IMG/VR virus record: IMGVR_UViG_3300032116_000106
Coordinates: 1-64,000 of that record
DNA: 64,000 bases
Direction: 5' to 3' (one strand)
Origin: a virus
Shown here one piece after another: positions 8,156-17,045 of this stretch; position 1 is the first letter of the stretch, and each line of letters begins with the position of its first letter. Under the pieces are notes generated by a model. That model searched no databases. It was not told where the DNA came from and saw only the letters and a list, made by a program, of their open reading frames with translations. The translations under genes were made by a program, and so were the position numbers.

Positions 8156-9742
8156 TTAGAGTAACCATCTTATATCTTCATTTCCATCGCCAATATTCAT
8201 TTCATATGGATTTCCTCTCATTCTTTCGTTTGCTGAACCCATAGAAAAACCTGTTGTAGAAATAGAATTGATGGCAACTTTTGCTAAATCCATTCTCTCT
8301 TGTCTTAAACGAAGTGCGGTATCCCTCACCCATAACCCAATTGAGAATGCCATAACTAAGTCATCGTTGTAACCCCTCATTGCTTCCGCTCTATTCGTCA
8401 GCCATATAAAAGTAAAGAGCTCATCAATCAATCTTAAGGACTGAACCACAACCTCTTTATTTCTGAAGTATTCATCTAATTTGGAAATAATTAAAGGTCG
8501 AGTTTTAGCAGATGTTGTAAATCCAGCTACCTGCCTTCTTTCTTCCGCATTAAATTTATTTGTATATTGTTTCTCTATATCAATATATTTGTAATCCTGA
8601 GTTTGGTAATAAAGGTTTTGGTAATTTCTGTCGATTACCTGTTGAATTACCGCCCACCCAATATTTGCATTCTCTATTACTAAAAGTGCATTATTCCAAT
8701 CGGTAGCCACGCTAACTAAAAAATTACCGAAATCTTTAGTTTCCATTTTACCCCTATATTCTGCCACCTGCACATTATTCACAACATCAAAGACATGAAA
8801 TGTGGAATAATCCGAACCATCGCCTCTCGCCACGTCGGCTACAACCATATATGATTTTTGATAATCTGGATACTCCCATTTCCAATAGTTTCCATCGAAT
8901 CCACTTTTTTCTATCGGGTCTTTAACAAATGTTTCCTTATACCACATCAACAATTCGGGTGCAATAACGGTATCACCAGAAGAAATGAAGTCGCAATCAC
9001 ACTCTTGTGCCGCTAACTTTTCTCCTAATACTTTTGTTTGTTCATCTCTCCACCTTTGGTCTCTCTCAGGATGAACCGTCCAATGCAAATAGATTGGATT
9101 AAATTCATTTGTTCCTTCTTCTGCTCCCACCCATTGTTGGTGAAACCAGTTACCCACACCATTTGGAGTAGATAATGCTATACAACTACCACCGGTTGAT
9201 AGGGCGGGAGTTGCAGATGCCCAAATTTCATTAATATCTGGAACGAATGCCGCTTCATCGACTACTAAAAGTGATAGGGCTTCAGAACGACCTGCATCAG
9301 GTGAAGATGGGATAGCTTTTACTTGCGAACCATTTACTAATCGTAGTGAAAGTTTGTTATCTTCCTGTGTTGCAACTTTTAACCAACTAGGTAAGTTATC
9401 ATACATAACTCTTACCTTCGTAACGAGATTTTTAGCAACCTCTTGCTTAATAGCGATTACCAACACATTATAATCCTGATTAAAAATCATTTTCCACAAA
9501 GAATACCCTGCTGTCAAAGTGGATATACCTGTCTGACGTGATTTTAAAACTAAATTATATCGATGGTCTTTAAATTGTAGTAACGTCTTTTCTTGATAGG
9601 GAAACAACTCAAAACGTAGCTTTCCTTTTGTAGGATGTTGAATCTTACAGTATTTGCGCATAAAATATACCGGATCTCCGGCACATTTTTTGTATTCTTC
9701 TCTGATTACATCTTTTAATGATAATCCTTTATCTTGCATCAA
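8156..9742 (-). CDS. 17: Terminase large subunit, T4 gp17-like
   Basis: This is the ATP-driven DNA packaging motor and headful nuclease. It has 528 residues. The ATPase domain has a Walker A-like SRQTGIST (68-75), Walker B LLVVDEAA with Asp162/Glu163, and a coupling motif STPNG (191-195). The RNase H-like nuclease domain has Asp303 in VVADVARGDGSDYST, Glu357 in VIENAN and Asp460/Asp461 in YNDDLVMAF. Length and motif order match T4 gp17 (610 aa) with a shorter C-terminus. It overlaps the upstream zinc-ribbon gene by 14 bp, the usual arrangement of small and large terminase genes. Confidence 0.96.
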   Translation of the reverse strand: MMQDKGLSLKDVIREEYKKCAGDPVYFMRKYCKIQHPTKGKLRFELFPYQEKTLLQFKDHRYNLVLKSRQTGISTLTAGYSLWKMIFNQDYNVLVIAIKQEVAKNLVTKVRVMYDNLPSWLKVATQEDNKLSLRLVNGSQVKAIPSSPDAGRSEALSLLVVDEAAFVPDINEIWASATPALSTGGSCIALSTPNGVGNWFHQQWVGAEEGTNEFNPIYLHWTVHPERDQRWRDEQTKVLGEKLAAQECDCDFISSGDTVIAPELLMWYKETFVKDPIEKSGFDGNYWKWEYPDYQKSYMVVADVARGDGSDYSTFHVFDVVNNVQVAEYRGKMETKDFGNFLVSVATDWNNALLVIENANIGWAVIQQVIDRNYQNLYYQTQDYKYIDIEKQYTNKFNAEERRQVAGFTTSAKTRPLIISKLDEYFRNKEVVVQSLRLIDELFTFIWLTNRAEAMRGYNDDLVMAFSIGLWVRDTALRLRQERMDLAKVAINSISTTGFSMGSANERMRGNPYEMNIGDGNEDIRWLL

Positions 9743-10409
9743 ATAATCTATTTAGAATTGGGTTATCTAAATTTTTTAGTTTAGATTCATAAATAACTAT
9801 ATCTTCTTCCAATTCTTTTAATCCCTTTTCGATATTTTGAATTTCTAATTCCATATCCGCTTTCATCTCATCCATCGGTTTTGGTAGATGCCAAATCTCA
9901 ATTCTACCATCTTCCAAAATTTGTTCATAGTGTGGTTTTAATTCCTTGATACCATCTTCGATTTGAGATTTCGCTTCGGTGGCCTGAGCGACGGCTCTTC
10001 TAAATAATCTAAAGTTTTTATACTCTTCAAATATACCCAATTTTTGGGCCTCACTATCCATTTCAACATTACAATCAATACAATAGCCAGATTCTTTAAT
10101 CAGAATTTTATCATTTGCACCATACTTTTGTTTTTGACAATTTGAATTGGCACATTCTTCTTTCTTTCTTAAAAACTCTCTAATTGATTGAAATACCTCG
10201 TGATTTTTTCCGGTTTTCAGAACATATCCCTCTTTTTGTTCGTATTGATATGTTTCATCTTCCCATTTTTCCCCAACCTCTCTTTTTACATTTGGGTTGG
10301 ATTTTTCATATCCGAATGATTTGGAAGGGTCTTCACCTCTAAATACATAATCCACCAATTCGCGGCGGGTTTTATGCATTAAATCTTTTCTAAATTCTTT
10401 TTTTGCCAT
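9729..10409 (-). CDS. Zinc-ribbon and coiled-coil protein, candidate small terminase partner
   Basis: 226 residues. The middle holds two Cys pairs, Cys86/Cys91 and Cys110/Cys113 (GYCIDC), which could bind one zinc ion. The C-terminal 70 residues form a charged coiled coil (about 150-215). It lies immediately upstream of, and overlaps, the large terminase gene, where T4 encodes small terminase gp16. A coiled coil also fits gp16, but a zinc ribbon is not typical of it. I therefore propose a packaging partner by position only. Another possible role is a DNA- or protein-binding adaptor of the packaging complex. Confidence 0.45.
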   Translation of the reverse strand: MAKKEFRKDLMHKTRRELVDYVFRGEDPSKSFGYEKSNPNVKREVGEKWEDETYQYEQKEGYVLKTGKNHEVFQSIREFLRKKEECANSNCQKQKYGANDKILIKESGYCIDCNVEMDSEAQKLGIFEEYKNFRLFRRAVAQATEAKSQIEDGIKELKPHYEQILEDGRIEIWHLPKPMDEMKADMELEIQNIEKGLKELEEDIVIYESKLKNLDNPILNRLFDAR

Positions 10410-10445
10410 AACCTTTATATATGTATATATATTGAAAAATTCCCT

Positions 10446-11273
10446 TTAAGATATTTTTTTAACCTCTATCTTTATTTTTGGAGTATATCCATCTGGTAAA
10501 TTTACCTTTATACCCTCAAATGATTCCACTTTATTTTCAAAATAAGATAATTGAAAAATTTTATCAGTAAGGTTTAATACTAATTGGGATGAAGTACTCA
10601 TTTTTTTAGTATCCCTCTTCATATTCAATGGGGAGTCATCCTTATAAAAATTCTTTCTCATTAAAGGCGCAATCAGATTCCAATCCTCTGCTTTATCCAT
10701 TTGCTTTTCAGCACTTAATTTTCTTACGATTGAACTTTTATAATCAGGCCCATCGGTGTATCCTGCATCAGTATAATAGTGTCCATGATTAGTTCTAACC
10801 ATAGGGTGTTCTCTATTTATCAAATTTATTTTAGGATTATGTTTGGAAGTAGTTTCTACTGAGATAGTATTTTTAGGTGAACTTATGAATGTATGACCTT
10901 TAATACCACCTTCATATTGAACTGCATATCTTATAGCTTCTTTTAAATTAGAAGAACCCAATGCTTTCCTTATTTTAGCACCATCCTTTGATGGTTTACC
11001 TTTTTTCTTTACTATCTTTTTTTCTTCCTCATCAAATCCAACCATAAGAGCAGTATTCACAATACCTATCCCATGTTCGTTCATTCCTTCACTCCAATCG
11101 GTTATTATATCATGTAAATAAACTACTTCTACTCCATCGATTAGAGTATGAATAACTTCTAATTGGGGATTGTAAGCTCTATCTCTATTTTTAGCCAATA
11201 TAAATTTATCACCAATTTCTTTGGAAACAATTATACATTCACCCAACATTATTTTATCAAATAAATTATTCAT
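10446..11273 (-). CDS. Ntn-hydrolase-like protein (acyltransferase/C45-like), late gene
   Basis: 275 residues resembling cysteine Ntn hydrolases of the penicillin acyltransferase/C45 type. Cys13 is followed by a strand and AKNRDRAYNP (27-36), the classic RN-D block. Then come WSEGMNEHGIGIVNTALM (60-77) and RTNHGHY (160-166), which fit the active-site and oxyanion regions of the fold. Such enzymes need removal of the residues before the Cys. Here the preceding residues are LGE, the exact [L/I]xE rule of the prohead protease gp21, so gp21 might activate it. Substrate is unknown; amide hydrolysis or acyl transfer is expected for the fold. A candidate late promoter (11290-11297) lies 16 nt upstream of the ATG. 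Confidence 0.6.
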   Translation of the reverse strand: MNNLFDKIMLGECIIVSKEIGDKFILAKNRDRAYNPQLEVIHTLIDGVEVVYLHDIITDWSEGMNEHGIGIVNTALMVGFDEEEKKIVKKKGKPSKDGAKIRKALGSSNLKEAIRYAVQYEGGIKGHTFISSPKNTISVETTSKHNPKINLINREHPMVRTNHGHYYTDAGYTDGPDYKSSIVRKLSAEKQMDKAEDWNLIAPLMRKNFYKDDSPLNMKRDTKKMSTSSQLVLNLTDKIFQLSYFENKVESFEGIKVNLPDGYTPKIKIEVKKIS

Positions 11274-11289
11274 TTATGGTCATTTCCTA

Positions 11290-11297
11290 TATAAATA
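11290..11297 (-). promoter_or_regulatory. Candidate late promoter motif (TATTTATA)
   Basis: The minus strand reads AAAATATTTATATAGGAAA, with 16 nt between the motif and the ATG at 11273. The 16-18 nt spacing is shared with the sites before 59189 and 48382, as expected for a promoter with a short leader. Confidence 0.45.
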
Positions 11298-11313
11298 TTT
11301 TAATTCGAAACAA

Positions 11314-11826
11314 TTATTCAAAAACCAAATGTTTATTGAAACTATTTTTTAAAATTTCATTAAATTTTACCTCATTATATTTCACATCAAACAAAAAAGC
11401 TACTCTGGTAGTATTTCCATTGTTTATTACTTTGTGCTCAATTCGTTGTGAATCAAACCAATGAACAACCCCATCTTCAAACTTTATCTGATGTTCAACC
11501 TCATTTAATTTAAAATGGTTTATACATTCAGCATTTGAAATTACCGGCATTATGAATCTTCTATATTCATGTCCACCATCTTTGTGCCAAAAAAGTCCTC
11601 CATCAGGCTGCGCGAAGAAAAGAAAAATGTTATCAAACTCAACCCCGCTAAAAATAGGTAAAACCTCATTATGAAAGTATTTTAATCTACTAAACCTACT
11701 TACATCGGTATCGAAACTTTCCATTTTTAAATTATCGTTGGAAACTGATGATGTATCATAATAACGATTTATTTCGCCTAATAATTCATCACTATCAAAT
11801 GTTAATTTAGATTTATATAACTCCAT
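11314..11826 (-). CDS. 2-oxoglutarate/Fe(II) oxygenase, aspartyl/asparaginyl beta-hydroxylase-like
   Basis: 170 residues forming a single double-stranded beta-helix domain. The iron triad is His81-x-Asp83 in LFWHKDGG and His131 in RIEHKVINNGNTTRVAF. Arg141 is placed to bind 2-oxoglutarate. The spacing and the HK-V-NN--TRVAF ending resemble the aspartyl/asparaginyl hydroxylase family, which modifies protein side chains; small-molecule substrates are also possible. It shares one nucleotide with the end of the upstream nucleotidyltransferase gene (TAATG), so the two are translationally coupled. It is one of three 2OG oxygenases in this window. Confidence 0.72.
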   Translation of the reverse strand: MELYKSKLTFDSDELLGEINRYYDTSSVSNDNLKMESFDTDVSRFSRLKYFHNEVLPIFSGVEFDNIFLFFAQPDGGLFWHKDGGHEYRRFIMPVISNAECINHFKLNEVEHQIKFEDGVVHWFDSQRIEHKVINNGNTTRVAFLFDVKYNEVKFNEILKNSFNKHLVFE

Positions 11827-14369
11827 TATCTACTAAATGTAAAGATTCCTAAAATTTGGTTTAATGGTGCAAATGCCCCTGTCAATTTAAAAGTGTTTCC
11901 TTTGTAAGTAAATACAATACCTTCATTTGGAACTATCTTATCAAATCCTCCCAACGCTTCAATTCTTGCCAACTCAATTCCTAATTTATCCAAATTCTTA
12001 GCATCCCCGGTAGCTCTAATTGAATTAATAGCGGTTTCCAATCTACCTACCATTTGTTGTTTAGCCGCATCAGGATTTACCGTCAATACTGATGTCATAA
12101 ATGATAATACCTCTGCCCCTACTCCTAAAAATATAGTTTCAAATTTAAGAAGATTATCCTTTGTTATTTTTTGTTGGTCTTGTTTTTCTATTTTTTCTGC
12201 CCACTCTCTATTCTTATCATCTTTTATATCCTTTATTCGGAATCCTTTATCACCGAAAGCCCATCTCTTTACCAATCCTATTTTTTGTTGCTCATCTAAT
12301 CCTTTTGTATTTTTATTTACAAAATCCAACCACCAAGCCTGATGATAATCTGCAACACCATTCTTTTCAGTTAATCCAAATTCGTTTTGAAGTGTTTGAA
12401 TTTTAGATAAAAACAAAGATTGTTTTGCTTTAAGGTCTTTATTTACTGGCAGTTTTTGTATAGGAGGCCCTTGCAATTTGAATTTAGATTGAACATCTGC
12501 ATTTACCTTCTTTACCATTGCCGCCAATTGAGCTCCCGCTTCTGGATTTTCTCCAATTGCAGTTCCCTCTTCATCATATTCCATAGTTCCATGAAATACT
12601 AAAAGAGATTGACCATATGGTATTACATTTGTATTTTCAGGATAAATGATTTCACAATTCATAAAGCACTTACCATCTTTGAAAATTTTCTTTTTACTAC
12701 TATCGGAAAGGGATTTAATTGCAGATTCCAAATCTTTAATTGCAAAGCTAAATGCATCTGATACCGAACCTCTTCCTGCAAATTTAGTAATTACATCTTG
12801 AACTCCCATCGCATCTTTACCTCTATTTTTAAGATGTGATTTATTACGGGCAGCAACTAATCTACCACCAACCCAACTAATCGCCAATGCCTGCCCATCA
12901 GTTTTCTCTCTTGCCAATTCCAACTTACCACTCAATGCTTGTTTTACAATTCGTTTCAGATCTCCGAATGTAAGGTTCATTTGTATATCGAATGGGTGGT
13001 TCATATGTCCATACGCACCACCTTCGGTTATAAGAGATTCTTTTACTGGTTCATATCCTCTATCTTCGGTATCCTTTGTATCATATTGGTGACCAGGTTT
13101 CTTTTTTCTTTTATCATCAAAATCTATTGTATCCAATTCAGGATGATGCCCCATATCTTTTGTATAAGATGATGTTTTATGGTGAAGTGTAAAATTACGG
13201 TCAGCCTCTCCATCATAAGGATGATTATGTGAATGTATAGTTTCGGTTTTAGCTTCTATTCCTGCTAACTTTGTATAATACTTTGGGTCTTCAAATAGAT
13301 GGTCTAATGCAATCTCTTTTGCAACATTAGTATCGGTAGTATGTTCTCTTTCTACTTTATATCCTTTTCTAAATTCATCAGCTAATTCTTTTTGAGTTAT
13401 ATTATGTTTTCTTGCTATATCACCCAAACTCATTCCGGCAGATAACCCTCCTCTAATTACATCTTCCTTTTTTATTTTCTCCCAACCATCAACCCCCTTT
13501 GGTTTCTCAACAGGTTTTAAATCACTTGTCACCATATTAGAAACCTTGTAATATACCTTTCTAAATGCAGATTCTTTGTCCTTTCTCTTTCCCTTACCTC
13601 TCATCGCATCCGCTTTTGGTTTATCCATTTGGGTATATCCTAATTGTTTAAACCACGGCTCAGGTTTTCCTCTATCCAAAATTCTTAAAGTCCCATCTGG
13701 AATATACATAGTAGCTGGTTCTCCTTCATCGGCCCCATACCCACCTAATGTAGTTTCTACTAATCCTTCTTTCGTTATTTTATTAAGAGTAAGGGTGATT
13801 AATTTAAAAATCTTCTCATCAAATTTAGGATAGGCTTTCATAAATCCAACCTTTCTCTCCTCATCACTCCCCTTACCTAACCAATTTCTAACATCAGTTC
13901 CACTAATAGGATTTGATTGAGATGGTGAAATATACACATATCCTTTATCCATATATCCCTCCATATCTTTACCATCTTTATATGGTTCAAAGTATTTACC
14001 GCTCAACCTCATCTCATCCTTTTCACCAACAGCAGTAATAAATGCGGTAGTTTTTGAATCAAATTTATTTAAAATTTCAACAGGTGCATATGGATTTTTA
14101 ATTTGAACTACTTTGTTTGATGGAACTCCAAACATTTTAGTGATGATATATTTCTTTTCCTTAAACCCAAATGGAGATTTAACATTATCGGTTTTATTTG
14201 ATGTTCCGATATAAACATTTTCTTTTCCAAATTTCCTAACCAACAATTGGTATGTGGCAAAATGGCCCTTATGGAAAGGTTGGAATCTTCCACTATATAC
14301 AACAACCCTATCCGAAGTTTGTTCTCCTAATAGGGCTTCCATCAAAAATTTAGTTAAATTATTCATCAT
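11826..14369 (-). CDS. NMNAT-like nucleotidyltransferase fused to a KxDG ligase-like domain
   Basis: 847 residues from the MMNNL start (the open frame reaches 14405, but the upstream codons overlap the ATATTTAT motif and the previous gene). The N-terminal domain (about 20-190) is a HxGH nucleotidyltransferase with GRFQPFHKGH (27-36) and ISGTDVR (156-162), as in NMN adenylyltransferases. The middle has a helix-turn-helix-like stretch and an EHTTDTNVAKEIALDHL motif. The C-terminal domain (about 465-740) looks like a covalent nucleotidyltransferase: REKTDGQALA (Lys489 as candidate AMP-accepting residue), then FMNCEIIYP with Glu573. Large proteins labelled cytidylyltransferase in marine T4-like phages appear related. 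NAD or nucleic-acid-end chemistry is plausible but unproven. The N-terminus (KFLME then ALLGE) fits a gp21-cleaved packaging signal. Confidence 0.7.
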   Translation of the reverse strand: MMNNLTKFLMEALLGEQTSDRVVVYSGRFQPFHKGHFATYQLLVRKFGKENVYIGTSNKTDNVKSPFGFKEKKYIITKMFGVPSNKVVQIKNPYAPVEILNKFDSKTTAFITAVGEKDEMRLSGKYFEPYKDGKDMEGYMDKGYVYISPSQSNPISGTDVRNWLGKGSDEERKVGFMKAYPKFDEKIFKLITLTLNKITKEGLVETTLGGYGADEGEPATMYIPDGTLRILDRGKPEPWFKQLGYTQMDKPKADAMRGKGKRKDKESAFRKVYYKVSNMVTSDLKPVEKPKGVDGWEKIKKEDVIRGGLSAGMSLGDIARKHNITQKELADEFRKGYKVEREHTTDTNVAKEIALDHLFEDPKYYTKLAGIEAKTETIHSHNHPYDGEADRNFTLHHKTSSYTKDMGHHPELDTIDFDDKRKKKPGHQYDTKDTEDRGYEPVKESLITEGGAYGHMNHPFDIQMNLTFGDLKRIVKQALSGKLELAREKTDGQALAISWVGGRLVAARNKSHLKNRGKDAMGVQDVITKFAGRGSVSDAFSFAIKDLESAIKSLSDSSKKKIFKDGKCFMNCEIIYPENTNVIPYGQSLLVFHGTMEYDEEGTAIGENPEAGAQLAAMVKKVNADVQSKFKLQGPPIQKLPVNKDLKAKQSLFLSKIQTLQNEFGLTEKNGVADYHQAWWLDFVNKNTKGLDEQQKIGLVKRWAFGDKGFRIKDIKDDKNREWAEKIEKQDQQKITKDNLLKFETIFLGVGAEVLSFMTSVLTVNPDAAKQQMVGRLETAINSIRATGDAKNLDKLGIELARIEALGGFDKIVPNEGIVFTYKGNTFKLTGAFAPLNQILGIFTFSR

Positions 14370-14374
14370 ACGAT

Positions 14375-14382
14375 AATAAATA
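14375..14382 (-). promoter_or_regulatory. ATATTTAT motif directly before the nucleotidyltransferase start
   Basis: The minus strand reads TTTAATATTTATTATCGTATG, where the final ATG is the start at 14369; 5 nt separate them. It follows the stop codon of the SGNH-like gene immediately. Confidence 0.35.
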
Positions 14383-15204
14383 TTAAAGATTGTGATAATG
14401 TTCAATTATATAATCATATAATAAATTCCCAAAGTTTTTGTGAGCAAAATAACCAGGATGTAAATCATCTATCAAAAAATCACATTCTTCGGTAATTGTG
14501 GATTTCATTTCTACTGCATATTGATGAAAATCTTCAATAGTTCTGTTTAAAACTTTTAATTTTAAAGAATTATTTTTCCTAAATTCATCTTCAATGCCAT
14601 TTAAAAGCTCACCTCCAAAAAATATATATTTTATTTTATTATGTTTAAGATAGCCAAAAAATGTGTTTATTTGCCTACTTAAATTTAGATAATAAGATTT
14701 TTTTGAAAAGAAATTATCATAATAAGATTTTAATGCAGAATGTATTTTTAAATTATCATTAGCAAATTCTTCACTATAATAACCCCTAGTTCCATATAAT
14801 CCACTAATAGAATTATCGGAATAATCATTATTTGTAAAATGTAAATTACCTATTATATAATCATTTAATTTATTAGAATATAAATCTAATCTACCCAAAG
14901 ATGGTAATTCTAAAATAAGAAGTATTTCATCTTTAATTTTATAATTTGATTTTACAAAATCATAAGCCATTCTTATTACTCTTTCAGACCCCCCTCCACT
15001 AGTCGCTTCATTAACTGATTCGGCGTTTAGTTTATGGGATAATACACTACTATATAATACATCATTTATATTTTCCCAACTAATGTTGTATTTTGAATTA
15101 TAGTATTCAACGATACTCATTCCATTTCTTAAAATGTGTTGATTTTCTAATCCACCGCCCGCACTATGTGAGCAACCATTACAATATATTTTTTTGGCAT
15201 TCAT
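14383..15204 (-). CDS. SGNH-hydrolase-like protein
   Basis: 273 residues. GCSHSAGGG (10-18) is the block I motif with Ser12 as the candidate nucleophile. SVNEATSGGGSERV (about 63-76) resembles block II with the oxyanion glycine. The C-terminus has DDLHPGYFAHKNFGNLL, which supplies the Asp-x-x-His pair. SGNH enzymes are mostly esterases, deacetylases or acyl-transfer enzymes acting on glycans and lipids, so a role in adding or removing acyl groups on the sugar product is plausible. This is the last gene of the glycan block, overlapping the upstream glycosyltransferase gene by 26 bp. Four other SGNH-like genes lie in the window. Confidence 0.62.
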   Translation of the reverse strand: MNAKKIYCNGCSHSAGGGLENQHILRNGMSIVEYYNSKYNISWENINDVLYSSVLSHKLNAESVNEATSGGGSERVIRMAYDFVKSNYKIKDEILLILELPSLGRLDLYSNKLNDYIIGNLHFTNNDYSDNSISGLYGTRGYYSEEFANDNLKIHSALKSYYDNFFSKKSYYLNLSRQINTFFGYLKHNKIKYIFFGGELLNGIEDEFRKNNSLKLKVLNRTIEDFHQYAVEMKSTITEECDFLIDDLHPGYFAHKNFGNLLYDYIIEHYHNL

Positions 15205-16534
15205 ATCCTTCTTTTATAATGGCTTTAACGGAATCTATTTCACTTTTTTCGTAATCAAACGATAATAATTTCATTTGATTATATATTAAAGTTTCTTCAG
15301 ATTCTCTTAACTTATCTTTTAGTTCTTCAATCGGTAAATTTGATAATCTAATTATTTCCCCAATTACTTTTTCTAATCTAACTTTATCATCTAATTCCTC
15401 ATCATAACTTTCATCTATTAAACCATTAAATGTTTTAAATCCCATATCTCTTATGTCTTTAAGATAATGGGGAGGCCCTGCAACTAAAAAAGGTTGTAAA
15501 TACATAATTGGCTTGAATACCTTTTCTGATACAAAACCCTGTGGTTTGAAAAATATAGTATCACTAATTAGGCTCATCGCACTTTCTTTATATGGTCTTA
15601 TATCTTCAAACCCATATCCACTTATTTTAAAATTGGTTTCAAAATCTACTTTTTTCTCTTCCAATGAAATAAATAACTTATAATCATCAATATATCCCAA
15701 ATCTTTTAATTGGTTTTCGTAATCATATCTTACTCCACCTAATGTATCATAGAATTTTGGATTGTATGAAATTAGAAATTTATCTATTATATTGTTCTTA
15801 TGTATTTCCGAAATTATCTTAACCCTATGATGATGTGGATATTGATTGAAGCTAAGAAAATGGTATTTCTTCTCTTCGTAATTCAAAATTTGCGAAACAT
15901 CGTTTGATTTTAAATTATGTTGAAAGTATCTACTACTTCGATTTAAATAATAATTTATTTTTATAAATGAAACGTTTTTTGATTTATATTTAGTAAAATC
16001 GTTTAGATAATCATTGTATAAAAAAATTATTTTTTTATATGATATGGTTTTTAGTATCTCTTCAACAAAATAATCATTTAAATGCCCCTCATGTGAATAG
16101 TTAATTACTATTGTAGCATTTATCTCTTTTAGTTTTTCAAATAAACCTTTATCAATTTGCTTAATATGATTTTTAAAAAAATCTATGTGCCCAAATGGCT
16201 CAATTACAAAGAAAGTTTTTTTAGAGCAGAATTCATTCTTGCGTTCTATCGCTTCATCAACTGAAATCCGATTAATTGTTAATTTGGTTTTAGGATCAAA
16301 ACCATTTTGGGGAATAGATTGAAACCCCATTCCATTCCATAAAACACTTATTTCATTACCAAAATTGTTGAAAAGGGCCTTAATTAAATGCCCCATATCA
16401 CTAGAATTATTTTCTAATAACCAATTTATGGAAAAATCTAAAACATTTTTTGGTTGACAGTTTGGTAAAATTAAATTATTAACTTTATTTTCGTATAATA
16501 AATTAAGCTCCATAATATAATTCAGGATACTCAA
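15179..16534 (-). CDS. Glycosyltransferase-like protein (exostosin/GT10-like C-terminus)
   Basis: 451 residues, or 444 if translation begins at the second Met (16513). The C-terminal half carries the pattern KYHFLSFNQYPHHHRVKIIS (about 222-241), then FKPQGFVSEKVFKPIMYLQP and a GFKTFNGLIDESYDEELDD ending. The same pattern (short R/H-rich motif, [ST]EK[SV]FK, Pro or His-rich strand, GFKTF...YDE) occurs in the genes at 20685 and 22676. A [SY]EK[LIV] motif before a nucleotide-binding Rossmann segment is typical of GT-B enzymes such as fucosyltransferases, so sugar transfer is likely. Donor and acceptor are unknown. Confidence 0.6.
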   Translation of the reverse strand: MSILNYIMELNLLYENKVNNLILPNCQPKNVLDFSINWLLENNSSDMGHLIKALFNNFGNEISVLWNGMGFQSIPQNGFDPKTKLTINRISVDEAIERKNEFCSKKTFFVIEPFGHIDFFKNHIKQIDKGLFEKLKEINATIVINYSHEGHLNDYFVEEILKTISYKKIIFLYNDYLNDFTKYKSKNVSFIKINYYLNRSSRYFQHNLKSNDVSQILNYEEKKYHFLSFNQYPHHHRVKIISEIHKNNIIDKFLISYNPKFYDTLGGVRYDYENQLKDLGYIDDYKLFISLEEKKVDFETNFKISGYGFEDIRPYKESAMSLISDTIFFKPQGFVSEKVFKPIMYLQPFLVAGPPHYLKDIRDMGFKTFNGLIDESYDEELDDKVRLEKVIGEIIRLSNLPIEELKDKLRESEETLIYNQMKLLSFDYEKSEIDSVKAIIKEGYECQKNIL

Positions 16535-17045
16535 CTAAACAATGTACACCTTTATTATTCATAGCATATTTGTATGATAGTTCGATATCTTGCCAAGATT
16601 TTAAATCGTGAAATTCTATATTTTTACAAATACTTTTAAATTCTTCCAAATAGTTACCCTTATGTTGATGTCCTGGATCCAATGGTTTATCAGAACCTTT
16701 ACCTAACCTAATTAAGACATGGGGTTTAACACCTGTCATCATTTCATACTTATCTAAATGATTTACCATTTGGTTAGTAGCTGAAATAATAAAATCCCAA
16801 CGAGGATAGAATGTTACAACTAATTTACCCGCCATTGCCAATCCTAAACTCATACCCATTTGTGTTTCTTCCATAACGGGTAATTCAATCATAAGATTTT
16901 TATCAACATTATCTAACGTTGTGCTCATAGGATTTCCTCTATAAACTATTTGTTGGCCTATAAAAATTACATTTTCTTTTTTTGCCAACTCCTCCATCAT
17001 CTTTGATAAGGTGTCTTTATAGGGAGTATATTCTGGTGAACTCAT
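16503..17045 (-). CDS. TPP enzyme pyrimidine-binding subunit (E1-beta-like)
   Basis: 180 residues covering only the Pyr domain of a 2-oxoacid dehydrogenase or transketolase-like enzyme. LPVMEETQMGMSLGLAMAG (55-73) includes the conserved Glu that activates thiamine diphosphate. FYPRWDFIISATNQMVNHL (79-97) corresponds to the MFMDFILLAADQIVNH region of E1-beta. The usual C-terminal transketolase domain (about 130 residues) is absent. The matching TPP-binding subunit is encoded separately at 23929-24561. Inside a sugar-gene block, the pair may carry out a carboligation or decarboxylation on a sugar precursor rather than feed central metabolism. The gene overlaps the following one by 32 bp and the preceding one by 4 bp. 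Confidence 0.78.
   Translation of the reverse strand: MSSPEYTPYKDTLSKMMEELAKKENVIFIGQQIVYRGNPMSTTLDNVDKNLMIELPVMEETQMGMSLGLAMAGKLVVTFYPRWDFIISATNQMVNHLDKYEMMTGVKPHVLIRLGKGSDKPLDPGHQHKGNYLEEFKSICKNIEFHDLKSWQDIELSYKYAMNNKGVHCLVEYPELYYGA

Noticed and set aside
8145-8168. Extended start of the ARHNC-motif gene at 8168
   Set aside because: The extra residues overlap the terminase stop and the ATATTTAT motif, and are hydrophobic without support.
14370-14405. Extended start of the nucleotidyltransferase gene at 14405
   Set aside because: It overlaps the previous gene by 23 bp and the ATATTTAT motif; MMNNL at 14369 is a better start.
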